64,000 nt of DNA from Trichoplax adhaerens (Eukaryota > Placozoa > Uniplacotomia > Trichoplacea > Trichoplacidae), in assembly GCF_000150275.1 (NCBI RefSeq), contig NW_002060949.1, positions 4,238,499 through 4,302,498 of the forward strand, read 5' to 3'. The notes under the pieces are model-generated. The model did no database searches, was not told the DNA's origin, and worked only from the letters and a program-made list of their open reading frames with translations. Positions within the stretch are counted from its first letter, which is position 1. Each line of letters opens with the position of its first letter. This document shows, piece after piece, positions 14,001 through 22,990 of this stretch. The translations under genes were made by a program, and so were the position numbers.

Positions 14001-17000
14001 CTAATCCTAATTATGCTTGAAATTAGGAAAGGAAATACAGTCAAAGTGCTTACCTGGAATGAAGTTACTGAAATTGCCAGTTCAATAGGAATATTTGACA
14101 ATACGGAGGTATTTTATTCCCATAAATAAACCCTTCCACATTTTATTTATATAAAATAATTATGATATTATTCTCATTATTACATCATGTCTACCGTAAT
14201 AAAGCTAGCAAATAAGGTATCTAATTCGCCTTAAAAATATATCTGGTTTTGCATCTTTATGATTGATAGTTAAGACAGGCTATCGGATTTCTCCATGATC
14301 TTGGCTCTGTACAACATTTTAATAATATAGCGCTAAGAGATAGAGTTGTCATCGATCCACAGTGGATTGTTGATGCAATGGCTTGTGTAGTCTCAGTTCA
14401 CGAAACACCTATTAAGGTAATTGGTATATACTTATACTATACAGTTACAGATGCCATAAATTATTAAGTAAGCAGGATATATTATCATAATATCAGCCTG
14501 CTGTAAAAGAAACTATAACTAAATCTCCTCACCAATATGATTTTTATTGGTCCACAGGAAGGAAAGTTTAAACATTCCGACATGGCCAAAATATGGAAAC
14601 AGTATGATAAACAGCATCACCAATGGTTATTGAAATTGACAGAACAATTTGATTTAAGTTATGCTTTACCCAAACAAGATGTTAATCTTGTTCCATGCTT
14701 GTTACCAGGAACTGAACCTAAGGTATAAAGATCTTTCTATTCTTACCATTAAATTATATCTTGCTTATCCAAGAATATCTCAAGTAACATCGTCTATTTC
14801 AGTTTGATTGGATTGAAGACATTGATAATAGTAATATCAAAGCGACGAAGATGAAATACATATTCGAATATTTACCAGCAGGACTTTTTAATCGTGTACA
14901 GGTCAAGATATTAACGAAAATGTAATATAATTTTGATAAATATTCGTTTCTAAAATCATCCTCTACAATTATATTCTGCAGGTCAGGCTATGTAAATTTA
15001 CTGACAATCAAGTTATATGGAAAACTGGATCTTTATTAGTGAAGAATGAAAACAAGGCCGTAATGAAGCAGTTACGGTAAAAAATGGAGTTGATATTTTA
15101 GTTATCTAAGTCCTTAAAATAAAAATTTTCTTAATTGTATTCAAACGAAACGTCATAATTGAAACTTATGACCGAGTAACTAAGTACTCGTATATGATGC
15201 ATTCGGCTGTACAATATTTTATTCAGAATTACTGTATATATTTAATTTCATGATGTATGCAGTTGTAAAGTTATGTATATCGTATATTTTTAGGAATACC
15301 GATAACCTATTGATAGAAGTTCGCGGTATATCACCTAATAATCTTCTCTTCCTGATACATGAAATCTTGGAATCGCTAATAGCAGAAGCTTTTCATGGTA
15401 TCTCATATGAATATGAGGTGCCATGTATAGATTGCTTGAATCAGGTACCAGATAAAGACTTTAAATTGTTTTAAATAGAGTGTGTTATAAATATATGTAT
15501 TGTGTCTCTGTTGAAAAAATTGACATAAAATTGTTATGGGGTCATCGCTTAGGGTTCACGAGATCCTTCCATGTTCAGATCAACAAGAATACGACGAGCT
15601 TCCGAACTAAAAGCTGCGTTTTTGCAATGCGAACACAACTTTCATAGTGTATCAATACATGAACTGCAATGTAAGTACAAATCTAATATTAAATTACTTG
15701 CAATTTATGATCATCTTATGCTATAATATCAGTAGCGATTTAGCTGCTGTATTAGTCTACAATAATAATTTTAACATAGTACGACATAAAATTGATTACG
15801 ACATCTTAGTGATATTTATAGCAATTACATTACAATTATTTTCCTTCTGATCTGCCTAGCTGTTATTCCACCGGAATCCCCAAATGAATTTGACTTACAT
15901 TTAAGGAATTCAATGCGAACTTTGACGAATCTTTCCGCTAGTTACGAATTAGATGCTTATATAAGTACTTTAGATAGTGATACTGGTGTACCAGCAAGGA
16001 TTTACAATGATTTATGTTCAAAAGGATATTCTTGGTCAGTAGGATTTCCGTGGAATTACTATCGCCTATAGGAATATTTATGCTAAAGGCATCTTCGCAA
16101 GAAAATATGTATATTAAATTTCCGGATATGTTTCTTATCTTTTTTTCACAGTTATCGAAAGCAATCTGAAAGCGGCAGTCAAGATGCAGATTTTTTGGCT
16201 ATTAAACAGTCTAATGTACGTGTTAATGATTCATTTTAAGATCAGTTACAATATTCTGGAAATATAAATAATTGGCAAGAGTAACTTTACAAATCCCTAT
16301 GAGACGTAAATTCCAGTAAACAATGCTTATTAATTATCATATAATAAATTAGTATAAATAGAAAAACTGATACGTTGGAAAACTTTAATTAACTACGTTA
16401 CTAATACTCCTACTAATGACTCTGCTCAACCAAAGATTGTCATAATCTGTATGACGGATGAATACATTAAAGATGAAAAATGTCGCTTGGAATTGAGCCA
16501 CATCACAGCATTCTTGCGGAAACCTATTGCACTCGTTATTATCAATAATAGCTGGGAATGGAAAACAGATAGTATAGGCATGTTGATGGCTGACGAAGTA
16601 AGTTATAATTTGAAATTGATCTTACTTATCGAGCTTTCTGATCGTGTTTTCACTTTTTGATATCATTTTCCTTATTTATAAATTCTCTGACTATAAAATT
16701 AAAGGTATACATCGACATGTCAGACCTTGATAAGTATGATATCAAATTTGATGAACTTGATAATCGAATTAAATTACACGACAAACGTAATCGCCAGGTA
16801 GACCAATAACTGCCGCAGTGTTCATTAGCATACCGTATCATTCTCTTTGATGATCATATTTATAGTAAAAGCCATCGATGTTAATGCCAAAGTTAAATTA
16901 TTTACATTAAATAGAGTTTATTACTATTGGTACAATTAGGTGAACTATGGTGATTGTTTCATTAGTTATTCATGGTCAAATTCAGAGCTAGCGTGCAAAT

Positions 17001-20000
17001 TAGGGACGGTTCCATTACCTGGAGCTATTGGAAGAGGTTATAAATCTTTCTCTATATCTATTTTTTTATTGAACTCACAGCCACTGGTATTGCCTTAAAT
17101 AAGATCTTAGTTAGTTATCCTTACACTGTATATTAAATCCTTATACATTCTTTTGTGTTTGATATCAATTCTTTATTATAGGAGATCCAAGGCAGTTAAA
17201 GGAACAGATTGAAGAAAGGGGCATTTCATGTTGGATTGATGTTAATAATGTCGGGAAGGTATATTAACCTGTGGATGGAGTAATGCTATAGCTAATGGTA
17301 TTATGCAAGAATAAAAATTGCGATAAAAGCCCCCAATATCTTTTTTGCTAGACCGGTCTATTCGAAGATATTGCTGCTGGATTACAACAAGCCAAGGTTA
17401 TGGTAGCCTGCGTTTCAGATGAAGTTAGTACTTCGTCATTGCTTACTTCAAATACAGCTAATTAATTTCAACTTATATTGCTATTATTGTAACTGTTGAG
17501 GTACTGATTGAGGGGATGTTAAAAGGCTTACAATTTTTAATTATTACCATTGACTACTGATAGATAGAATTGAATAGCTATGTACAATAAAGGCGTAGTG
17601 TTCAGTAAGGACTACTTCCAATTCCTCAAAATACCCTGTTAAGATCAATAGTAATCTAGCATGATACTACAGTAAACTTATGATAGTCTTACAGAATGTT
17701 TAAGAATTGCATACTTACTTTGTTTTATTGCGTTTACTCTTGAAATATAGTATGTAAAATCCAGAAATTGTCTCATGGAATTCCGCTTTGCTCTAAATAG
17801 TTTAAAATTACCAGTTATTTTAGCAGTTGTTGGCACCGGTTACCAATGGTTGTCGACAGAGGTAAAAAAAAATGGCAGAATACCCTGTTAAAGGAACTAC
17901 CAGAATATTAGATATAAAATTGCTATGATATTCAGTAACATTTTATGCCAGCAAGTATTCTTGAAATATCCTAGATTATCTAAGATTTTACATTTTCGAG
18001 GAATTAAAAAATTCTTTCACTTTTTTTCACTTTAGGTCGGAATGCTTAGTATAAGCTTGCCAAAGGTATTTTACTTCTTGATTGTTTATATACTTATGCT
18101 GTAAATACATTACTTAAATTGGGGCTATCTAATTTAACTTTTGGTATTTCTCAATTTTTAGATTAATTTACAGGATGATGCAAGCGAGGATAAAGTCAAT
18201 CAAATAACCAAATACATACAAGAAGAAATTAGAATATCTGATAAATCTAAAGATACCGCGGAAGCAAATACTACAGAAGATACGCTAGAAATGAAGCATT
18301 TACAATTTCTGGTATGGATGAATAAAAAATAATATGAACAGTACCAAATTAAGTTAATAGCCAATATTCTCTTAGGTGAAATCAATCTTACTATAACCAT
18401 TTCAGTCGAGTCATGTAATATGTATCACAACATTTTTTATTCTATCCATAACCTATAGGAACTCTTGGAACTGGCTCAAAGAAATCTTTTAAGGCAGATA
18501 ACCAATATCGCTGATAGTATTTTATCTACTCCAAAACCTCGATTATTAATTCTTGATTGGAAAGTGGAAGAAACGACTTTAAGTCAGGAAGAGCAAGAAG
18601 GACTAAAGGTTTCAATAAAATTAGAATATCATAAAGCATTAAAATTATTTTATTTCACTAGGAAACGAATAATTCCTACAATTAGTTAATTACAATAATA
18701 TTTGCTATTTGTGATCTCATCTTTTAGGATCCTGATTTGGGATTTTACGTAGACAACAAAGTATTTTTTGTCAAATTTTTGTGTGAGCATGAGGAGGTTA
18801 GATGATAATAAATATTTTTGGTTAGGTGTTTACTAGATACTGCTGGTAATGACTTGTAAAAAGCAAATAGACAAACACATGTGTTCAAATTGAAAATTCT
18901 AAAAATGCGATGTTAATATAATTTAGGGATGGCATTTGCCAGCAGGAAATTTCGAATATTTCAGTTTTGGAAATATTACCGATGTGAAAGAAGCAGCAAA
19001 AGCTATTTCTGGTTATATCGCGCGTGTTATGTCATTGATACAACATAAGGAGTTGGAAATTAAAAGTGTTGCTGGCATCGAGGGAGAGGCTTTTATTGAT
19101 TTCCTTGTAAAGGTGCCGTATGGATTACTGTACTGTGATTGAACTGATTTAGCAGCTTTGAGTAGACGTGAGATAGAGTATTGTGTTTTCAACATTATAT
19201 TGATTTGATTTGTACGAGTGAATTTATTACTATCTTCGAATGAATCTCGGTTTATAAGTTTAGATTCTTTCAATACTACAGCTAAAGTTAAATAGATTCT
19301 ATGCTTGTATATTATAACATACTGATATGCAAAGCGGAATTAAAATGTTGGGTATTTAATTGATAATAGCAATTTAATATTCATATAAGCGTATATACGT
19401 TTACTAACAGTGAACTCATAATTTTATAAATACATATATATATATTTGCTATTTGATAGCTTGCTGAATCATCTGATGCTGGTATAATGGAATCATATCA
19501 AGAGTTATCGGAATTTCTAAATGAGATTAGCTGGCCAGTTGCTAATAGTGGACTTTTGAGGTACTCAGAGATGATACATAATGTACTTGATAGTTACCGT
19601 TTTTGTGTCTAGGAAATGGTTAGAGGGTACTACCAACGTATTTTTTTTTCATAGAAGGAGTAGCATTATTACGATGAAAATTTTATTGCTCTTATTTGTG
19701 TTACTGTAGAGTATATAATATTATACTCTCCTTTATATTTATATCCAAAGCTATATAAAATTATTTTCAATAGGTGTCAATTACCGAACGGGAAGGTATC
19801 ATGGCTTTGCCGAGAGCATTTACAGAGTACAGGAGCGACGGTCATGGATGATTCTAGTGCCTATATTATTGCAGATCCAGGTCTTGGCTCATTGCCTTTG
19901 GAAATTCATGAATCGTCCGAAATTGAAACACGAAGGGATAGCAACGATGATAAGCGAGTGTATGAAGAAGATGATGATATCAGTAGCGTCGATAAACAAG

Positions 20001-20587
20001 AGAACGAAGAAGGTTCTCACTCTGTCGATGAGGCGGTTAACGATTCAGCGAAAGAAATAACCACAGTTAGTCCTTTTGAAAATAGTAATGAAAAGAGAGA
20101 TAGTGAACCTTTAGTGACCCAGGAAGAATATATCAAGGGGCAGCAAAATGAAGTAGAAAAATCAACTGTGGCGAAAGAAGATGATGATGTATCACCGGCA
20201 ATGGATACTGCATTCGGTGATGATAATCAACCATCACAAGAGAATATGAGAAATCGCGAGGATGCATCACCACAGACTGAGAAAGATGAAATTGATAATT
20301 CATCGCCAGTAGAGGAGAAAGGCGAAAATGATCATTCATCGCCAATAGAGAAGAAAGATAAAATTGATAATTCGTCGCCAGTAGAGAAGAAAGATGGAAG
20401 TGATGATTCTATCTCAACCGGCAAGAAAAAATCGCTACCTGAAAACTTACCCGAAGAATTAATTCAATCTACGGGAAAGCTCAGCCTCAATGATGCGCCC
20501 ACAACTCCTAGTCCACCATTGAATCCTCCTGCTCCGTCTAATCCGACTAGAACAAGAAACGTTTCTAGGACTTGTATATTACTGTAA
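2085..20587 (+). CDS. Giant LRR / Roc-COR / MBT / LRR / Roc-COR / TIR-TIR protein with CaaX end
   Basis: Many-exon gene whose protein I estimate at about 3,000 residues. Order seen: Lys-rich then acidic N-terminus, Cys-type LRRs, Roc-like domain without G motifs, COR-like region, SPRY-like segment, MBT repeat, second LRR array, EF-hand, intact Roc GTPase (GLGGAGKT, WDFAGQ, THCD), COR, degenerate TIR, intact TIR, Asp/Glu/Ser repeat tail, and CILL at the C-terminus. Roc-COR proteins (LRRK, MFHAS1, DAPK1 families) are GTP-regulated dimeric scaffolds, and TIR domains either signal or cleave NAD. It could instead be two adjacent genes split near 11 kb. I favour one, because the exon at 10759-10857 ends in phase 0 and the exon at 11097-11852 begins in phase 0 at a splice acceptor, with no Met before its LRRs. 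A few small linking exons are uncertain. The start ATG at 2085 follows an acceptor-like TTTAG and opens a 145-codon exon. Confidence 0.7.
2694..3271 (+). other. Exon 2 of giant gene: Cys-containing LRRs
   Basis: The exon follows acceptor CAACAG at 2693 and ends at CTACAG/GTTAGA (phase 2). It carries repeats of the F-box/AMN1-like cysteine-containing LRR type, with units such as LKIINLDGCKNLTSKALDVL and a following LNDVSMKNC. After the LRRs comes a Lys/Arg/Ser-rich linker (KSRYPSKKSHVRSLSP). It supplies the first of two separate LRR blocks in this protein. Confidence 0.7.
3439..4269 (+). other. Degenerate Roc (pseudo-GTPase) domain of giant gene
   Basis: Three exons align in order with a Roc domain but lack every nucleotide-binding motif. 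The P-loop position reads GSEDSHKN instead of GxxxxGK(S/T), so the second Gly and the Ser/Thr are gone. The switch II position reads VVNFGLE in place of WDFAGQ. The base-specificity position reads VLTYAR instead of THCD. The surrounding beta strands (KIVTTVVNFG, AINVIVINV, CFIIVLTYA) keep the fold pattern. It precedes a COR-like region, as in true Roc-COR tandems. By inference it is a scaffold or dimerisation module. Confidence 0.6.
4850..6603 (+). other. First COR-like region of giant gene
   Basis: Exons here follow the COR pattern: a helical segment (GIEGVRQEIIQCINAIFQRK), a segment equivalent to the winged-helix part of COR (ACEMLHNSGELF...WYFIPDLTWLYERL), and a long C-terminal beta/alpha exon at about 6222-6603 (VLKQIQSNLIRLTQNVHHLW, then EEIQSGLRQTFIMCCYIIEA). 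The matching segments of the second, intact COR at 13.3-15.4 kb run in the same order, which is the main support. Sequence identity between the two copies is low. Confidence 0.5.
7521..7949 (+). other. SPRY-like beta-rich exon of giant gene
   Basis: One 143-codon, phase-0 exon between acceptor AAATAG and donor AAG/GTAAGG. The protein is beta-strand rich, with a GRIFQFTIL..VDFILGLVTSSY start, a SYSIVFTESAFYANN centre and an LCPGDQLSIIGRYSADKK end. Those features resemble a SPRY/concanavalin-like sandwich (unique-property strand, small-ligand strand, 'gd.i' turn). The resemblance is by eye and the family could be wrong; the exon itself is secure. Confidence 0.45.
8747..8987 (+). other. MBT repeat of giant gene
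   Basis: A clear malignant-brain-tumour repeat: FVTWEKGMRLEAKDRLNPSL, then MCVATVDDV, HFDGWTRKYDY, STDIHPIGWCENN and a terminal LEPPKG. Known MBT repeats bind mono- and dimethyl-lysine through an aromatic cage plus an acidic residue. The FDGW...YDY and DIHPxGWC blocks are kept. The residue after YDY is Thr where Trp or Phe is usual, so one cage wall may be altered. A preceding exon at 8283-8413 (DYYPIIHCVDTTADDSRIIL) could be a decayed neighbouring repeat. Confidence 0.85.
11097..12330 (+). other. Second LRR block of giant gene
   Basis: A 252-codon exon (11097-11852) and the start of the next one encode typical LRRs with LxxLxLxxNxI spacing (LISLDLSSNFIRRLPDDI, NLKMLNLAYNPIDQL, SLINLNLSDNPKLTSLPG). 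The first 35 residues before the LRRs contain a Cys pair and KIHYICPAH. That resembles the 'WLCxxH' motif that ends the second half of this protein (VSWLCREHL at about 19800), so the protein may be an internal duplication of a whole Roc-COR unit. Confidence 0.8.
11989..12024 (+). other. EF-hand loop between LRR and Roc
   Basis: The 12-residue loop DTNANGILDTQE has Asp/Asn/Asn at positions 1, 3 and 5, Gly at 6, a hydrophobic residue at 8 and Glu at 12. It is flanked by IESLFDEC before and MINLNAKLY after, as expected for a calcium-binding EF-hand. EF-hands also precede Roc-like GTPases in Miro, but here the motif interrupts an LRR array. Confidence 0.75.
12409..13110 (+). other. Intact Roc GTPase domain of giant gene
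   Basis: The P-loop GLGGAGKTSLVEALLS is split by an intron (12450-12653). Switch II is WDFAGQ in exon 12654-12825. The guanine-specificity motif is THCDM at the end of exon 12964-13110. The segment between them (FFLSDRAVYFLVWNTRLGHE) is typical of Roc. All residues needed for GTP binding and probably hydrolysis are present, in contrast with the upstream Roc copy. Confidence 0.88.
13341..15443 (+). other. COR domain of giant gene
   Basis: Several exons give the COR signature: EKAILE, GFLHDLGSVQHFNNIALRDR, VVIDPQWIVDAMACVV, PCLLPG, LPAGLFNRV and a final VPCIDCLNQ. COR mediates dimerisation in Roc-COR proteins and always follows Roc. A short exon at about 15554-15671 (FLQCEHNFHSVSIHEL) links it to the TIR domains. 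Confidence 0.85.
15860..16597 (+). other. TIR domain 1 (degenerate)
   Basis: Box 1 is recognisable as ELDAYISTLDSD, followed by VPARIYNDLCSKGYS. The later strand and helix are clear (KIVIICMTDEYIKDEKCRLE, then IALVIINNSWEWKTDSIGML). The loop that would carry the catalytic Glu is replaced by a Ser/Gln-rich stretch (RKQSESGSQDADFLAIKQ) with no Glu in a FED- or GxxIxxxL-like context. It is likely a non-enzymatic partner of TIR 2. Confidence 0.65.
16940..18065 (+). other. TIR domain 2 with putative catalytic Glu
   Basis: Exons give box 1 DCFISYSWSN, then a GISCWIDVNNVG loop, TGLFEDIAAGLQQAK, VMVACVSDEYVKSRNCLMEF and LPVILAVVGTGYQWLSTEVGML. The Glu of the FED triplet (codon 17364-17366) sits where SARM1 has its NADase Glu (GKFED). 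The full TIR core is present. NADase activity is an inference from this residue and the conserved loop. Confidence 0.8.
19790..20587 (+). other. Last exon of giant gene: acidic repeat tail and CaaX box
   Basis: After VSWLCREHL the protein becomes rich in Asp, Glu, Ser and Lys. It has about three tandem copies of a (I/N)DxSSPxEKK-type unit near 20290-20395, then a Pro-rich stretch, and ends RTCILL-stop. The last four residues fit a CaaX prenylation box with terminal Leu, which favours geranylgeranylation. A prenyl anchor would put the protein on membranes. Confidence 0.7.
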
Positions 20588-21718
20588 TTTTTTTCTCTTT
20601 ATCCGAATATGCAAAATAGTTTTTATTCATTAGAGTTATCATCACTCCCGTTTATTTCGTCTCCATATAGCCTACAGCTTCGACTAGCTTTTATCTTTTA
20701 CTGATTTGATCAAATTTAATAGTTGTAATTAAAGCAAAATTTATAATTTTCTTATATAGGGTAAGCTCTATAATAGTGTGTTGTATTTGATCATGCAAAA
20801 TTTCCATATTGTAGTTTTGTAGTATATAACATACACGTAGTACCGTATAACTGTGTAGAGTATAGTATATCTCATCTATTTTACCTAGCTATCAAGTCCT
20901 GTATGTTGTGCAATTCTACGCGTACGTATCTAATAGGAAGTATTTTACATCTCATTTTTGCTTATACTTGTATGCAAGTTTACATCTGTGAATAAATCAA
21001 TTAATGCAATCGTCCATCTAAATATACAGAGTATCCTAAACATGTCTAGGCTATTGTAACTGTAACATGTTGATCATGGCAGTGCAATAGAGCGAAGGCT
21101 ACCCAAAACTCTTTGCTAATAACGAACGCATACGCTATTGGTGAATTCTCTTCTCTGGTGATTTAATCTATTGGATAAAATTGAGCGGCTAATGCATGAA
21201 TTAATCGTTTAGTATATCTTATAATTTTCTGCATGGGTCTGTGTGAATGCTACCTAGTGCTCTTCACCACTTTGCATTCTAGTCTACGATGTCGATGATA
21301 TACTGTATTTAGAGGTAGAAAAAGATGACAAAAGTTATTCACTGTCAGTATCAGTTTGGCTTTAGGCATGGGCTACTAAGAGAAAATGTGGTTTCCTTTT
21401 AGTAGTTTATACTTTGGCTTATAGTGTATATTAGTCTCTTTTTACTGTTATCTTTGTATTCTAAACTATTTGGTTGTAATCCATTCGTAAAGAATCAACA
21501 TACGTAGAGGTAAGATTTTCTTGGGTATTTTCTTTTACCTCTACCGTGACCTAATATGATTACCTACTATGATTACTTTATTAGGAATAGTTCAGGCACT
21601 ACTAGGTGGACAATTTGACGCGTCTGATGACTTGTATAATCCTTAGATTGTGAAACTCTGGCTGTATACCTTATTATACATTTTAGCCAATATACTCGTA
21701 TACTATTTGATTTATTGT

Positions 21719-22030
21719 GATCAATTTATGATTGCGAAATACTGATGGTCAAATGTGTAGAACAGCAGAAAGAAAGGGTAGTGGCAGTGACCATTGCATT
21801 CGTTCCAGAAATCTTCCATTGCGGTTAGGTACTCTATCCTACTCTGCAGTGTAACTCTTACCATAGATCCTACAGTAGTGTACATTTAGTACTATTATAA
21901 ACGATCAATTTATGATTGCCAAATGCTGATGGTCACAGCCAAATGTGTAGAATAGCAGAAAGAAATTCCATTGGTTACAGAAATCTTCCATTGCGCTTTG
22001 CAGTGGAACTCTTACCAGAGTTCCTTCACC
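21719..22030. repeat. Imperfect direct repeat, offset about 184 bases
   Basis: Two copies begin at 21719 and 21903 with GATCAATTTATGATTG. Both go on through GCTGATGGTC-like, AATGTGTAGAA, CAGCAGAAAGAAA, CAGAAATCTTCCATTGCG and ACTCTTACCA blocks in the same order, with small indels. It looks like a local duplication of about 125-150 bases. Confidence 0.8.
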
Positions 22031-22093
22031 AGTATCCTCTCAGTAAAGTATGAGATGGGCACGGACTTTTTGTACAGACGGATGCGTTCTTAT

Positions 22094-22185
22094 TGCATCC
22101 TATTATACAGTACAGTACTGTACAGTACACTAGACGTACAGTACTGTTCACTACCATAAGTAGTACTGTACAGTGTACAGTACTG
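22094..22185. repeat. GTAC palindrome cluster A1
   Basis: Dense run of overlapping TACTGTACAGTA-type palindromes with a GTAC core, about 0.8 kb upstream of the TM9SF4 start. Each unit is its own reverse complement, so the strand can fold into many alternative hairpins. Confidence 0.85.
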
Positions 22186-22569
22186 AAGACGGTTAGAAGA
22201 GACCTGGACTGATCGCTCCTTGGACGGACAGACCTTTTGGGCCTCATCTCATCGAAATAGAGTGTGCCAAATACTTCGTTATGGCACTCCTTTAGCATGC
22301 TAACAGTCGATTTTGAATCGACTGATATTTTCTCAATGAAGCAATACTACATTGAATCTTATTGCCTGTTACAAATTCTGCTTGAAAAAAGAGTTTTTTA
22401 AGATCACAGATGCTATTTAAATTGGTACCAGCAATTTACAAATAGGCATGGAAGATGTATAATTGTATATTAAATAGTCATTTTTTCGACATTTACGCCT
22501 CATTATTGAAGTCTGAAAAATCCGTCCGTCTGAGGGAGTGATCAGTCCCAGTCTTTTTCTAGTAGTCCA

Positions 22570-22670
22570 TGAGTACGTACTGTACAGTGTACAGTACTGT
22601 ACACTAAATTGTACTGTACAGTATACACACAGTATATTGTACTGTATACACTGTACTGTACACTGTACGG
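22570..22670. repeat. GTAC palindrome cluster A2
   Basis: A second dense cluster of GTACTGTACAGT units, about 320 bases upstream of the TM9SF4 start codon. Looser GTAC motifs continue to about 22860. Confidence 0.85.
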
Positions 22671-22990
22671 GAAAGCGTAAAAGCTACAATACATTGGCAT
22701 GACACGTTAACAACGTCCGGGCTACCATGCGTCTGTATGTGACGCATTTCGCATTACGCCGACACAGCAAGACGTACTCTGTGTACAGTAGCGTGTAGTC
22801 TAGTAGTCTGTAGACGCGTACTGGTCGTCTATTATGCACTCATACTGTACTAGTGTAGTACGCCATCGCTGTTCCCTTCGAGTTCAGTAAGAACGCCGTA
22901 GTGCTACAGCTGAAAAGGAATCGACGATAGCCCGTGGCCATCGACATTTTACTCTACTCTAATAGTTATTATTATAATTGAATTTGTGCC

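Larger units (their letters stand above)
20588..22990. other. Intergenic region between giant gene and TM9SF4
   Basis: No coding exon recognised. It contains an imperfect direct repeat (21719-22030) and two dense GTAC-palindrome clusters (22094-22185 and 22570-22670), annotated separately. Short reading frames at 21971-22159 and 22026-22298 lie over the repeats and are not genes. Confidence 0.7.
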
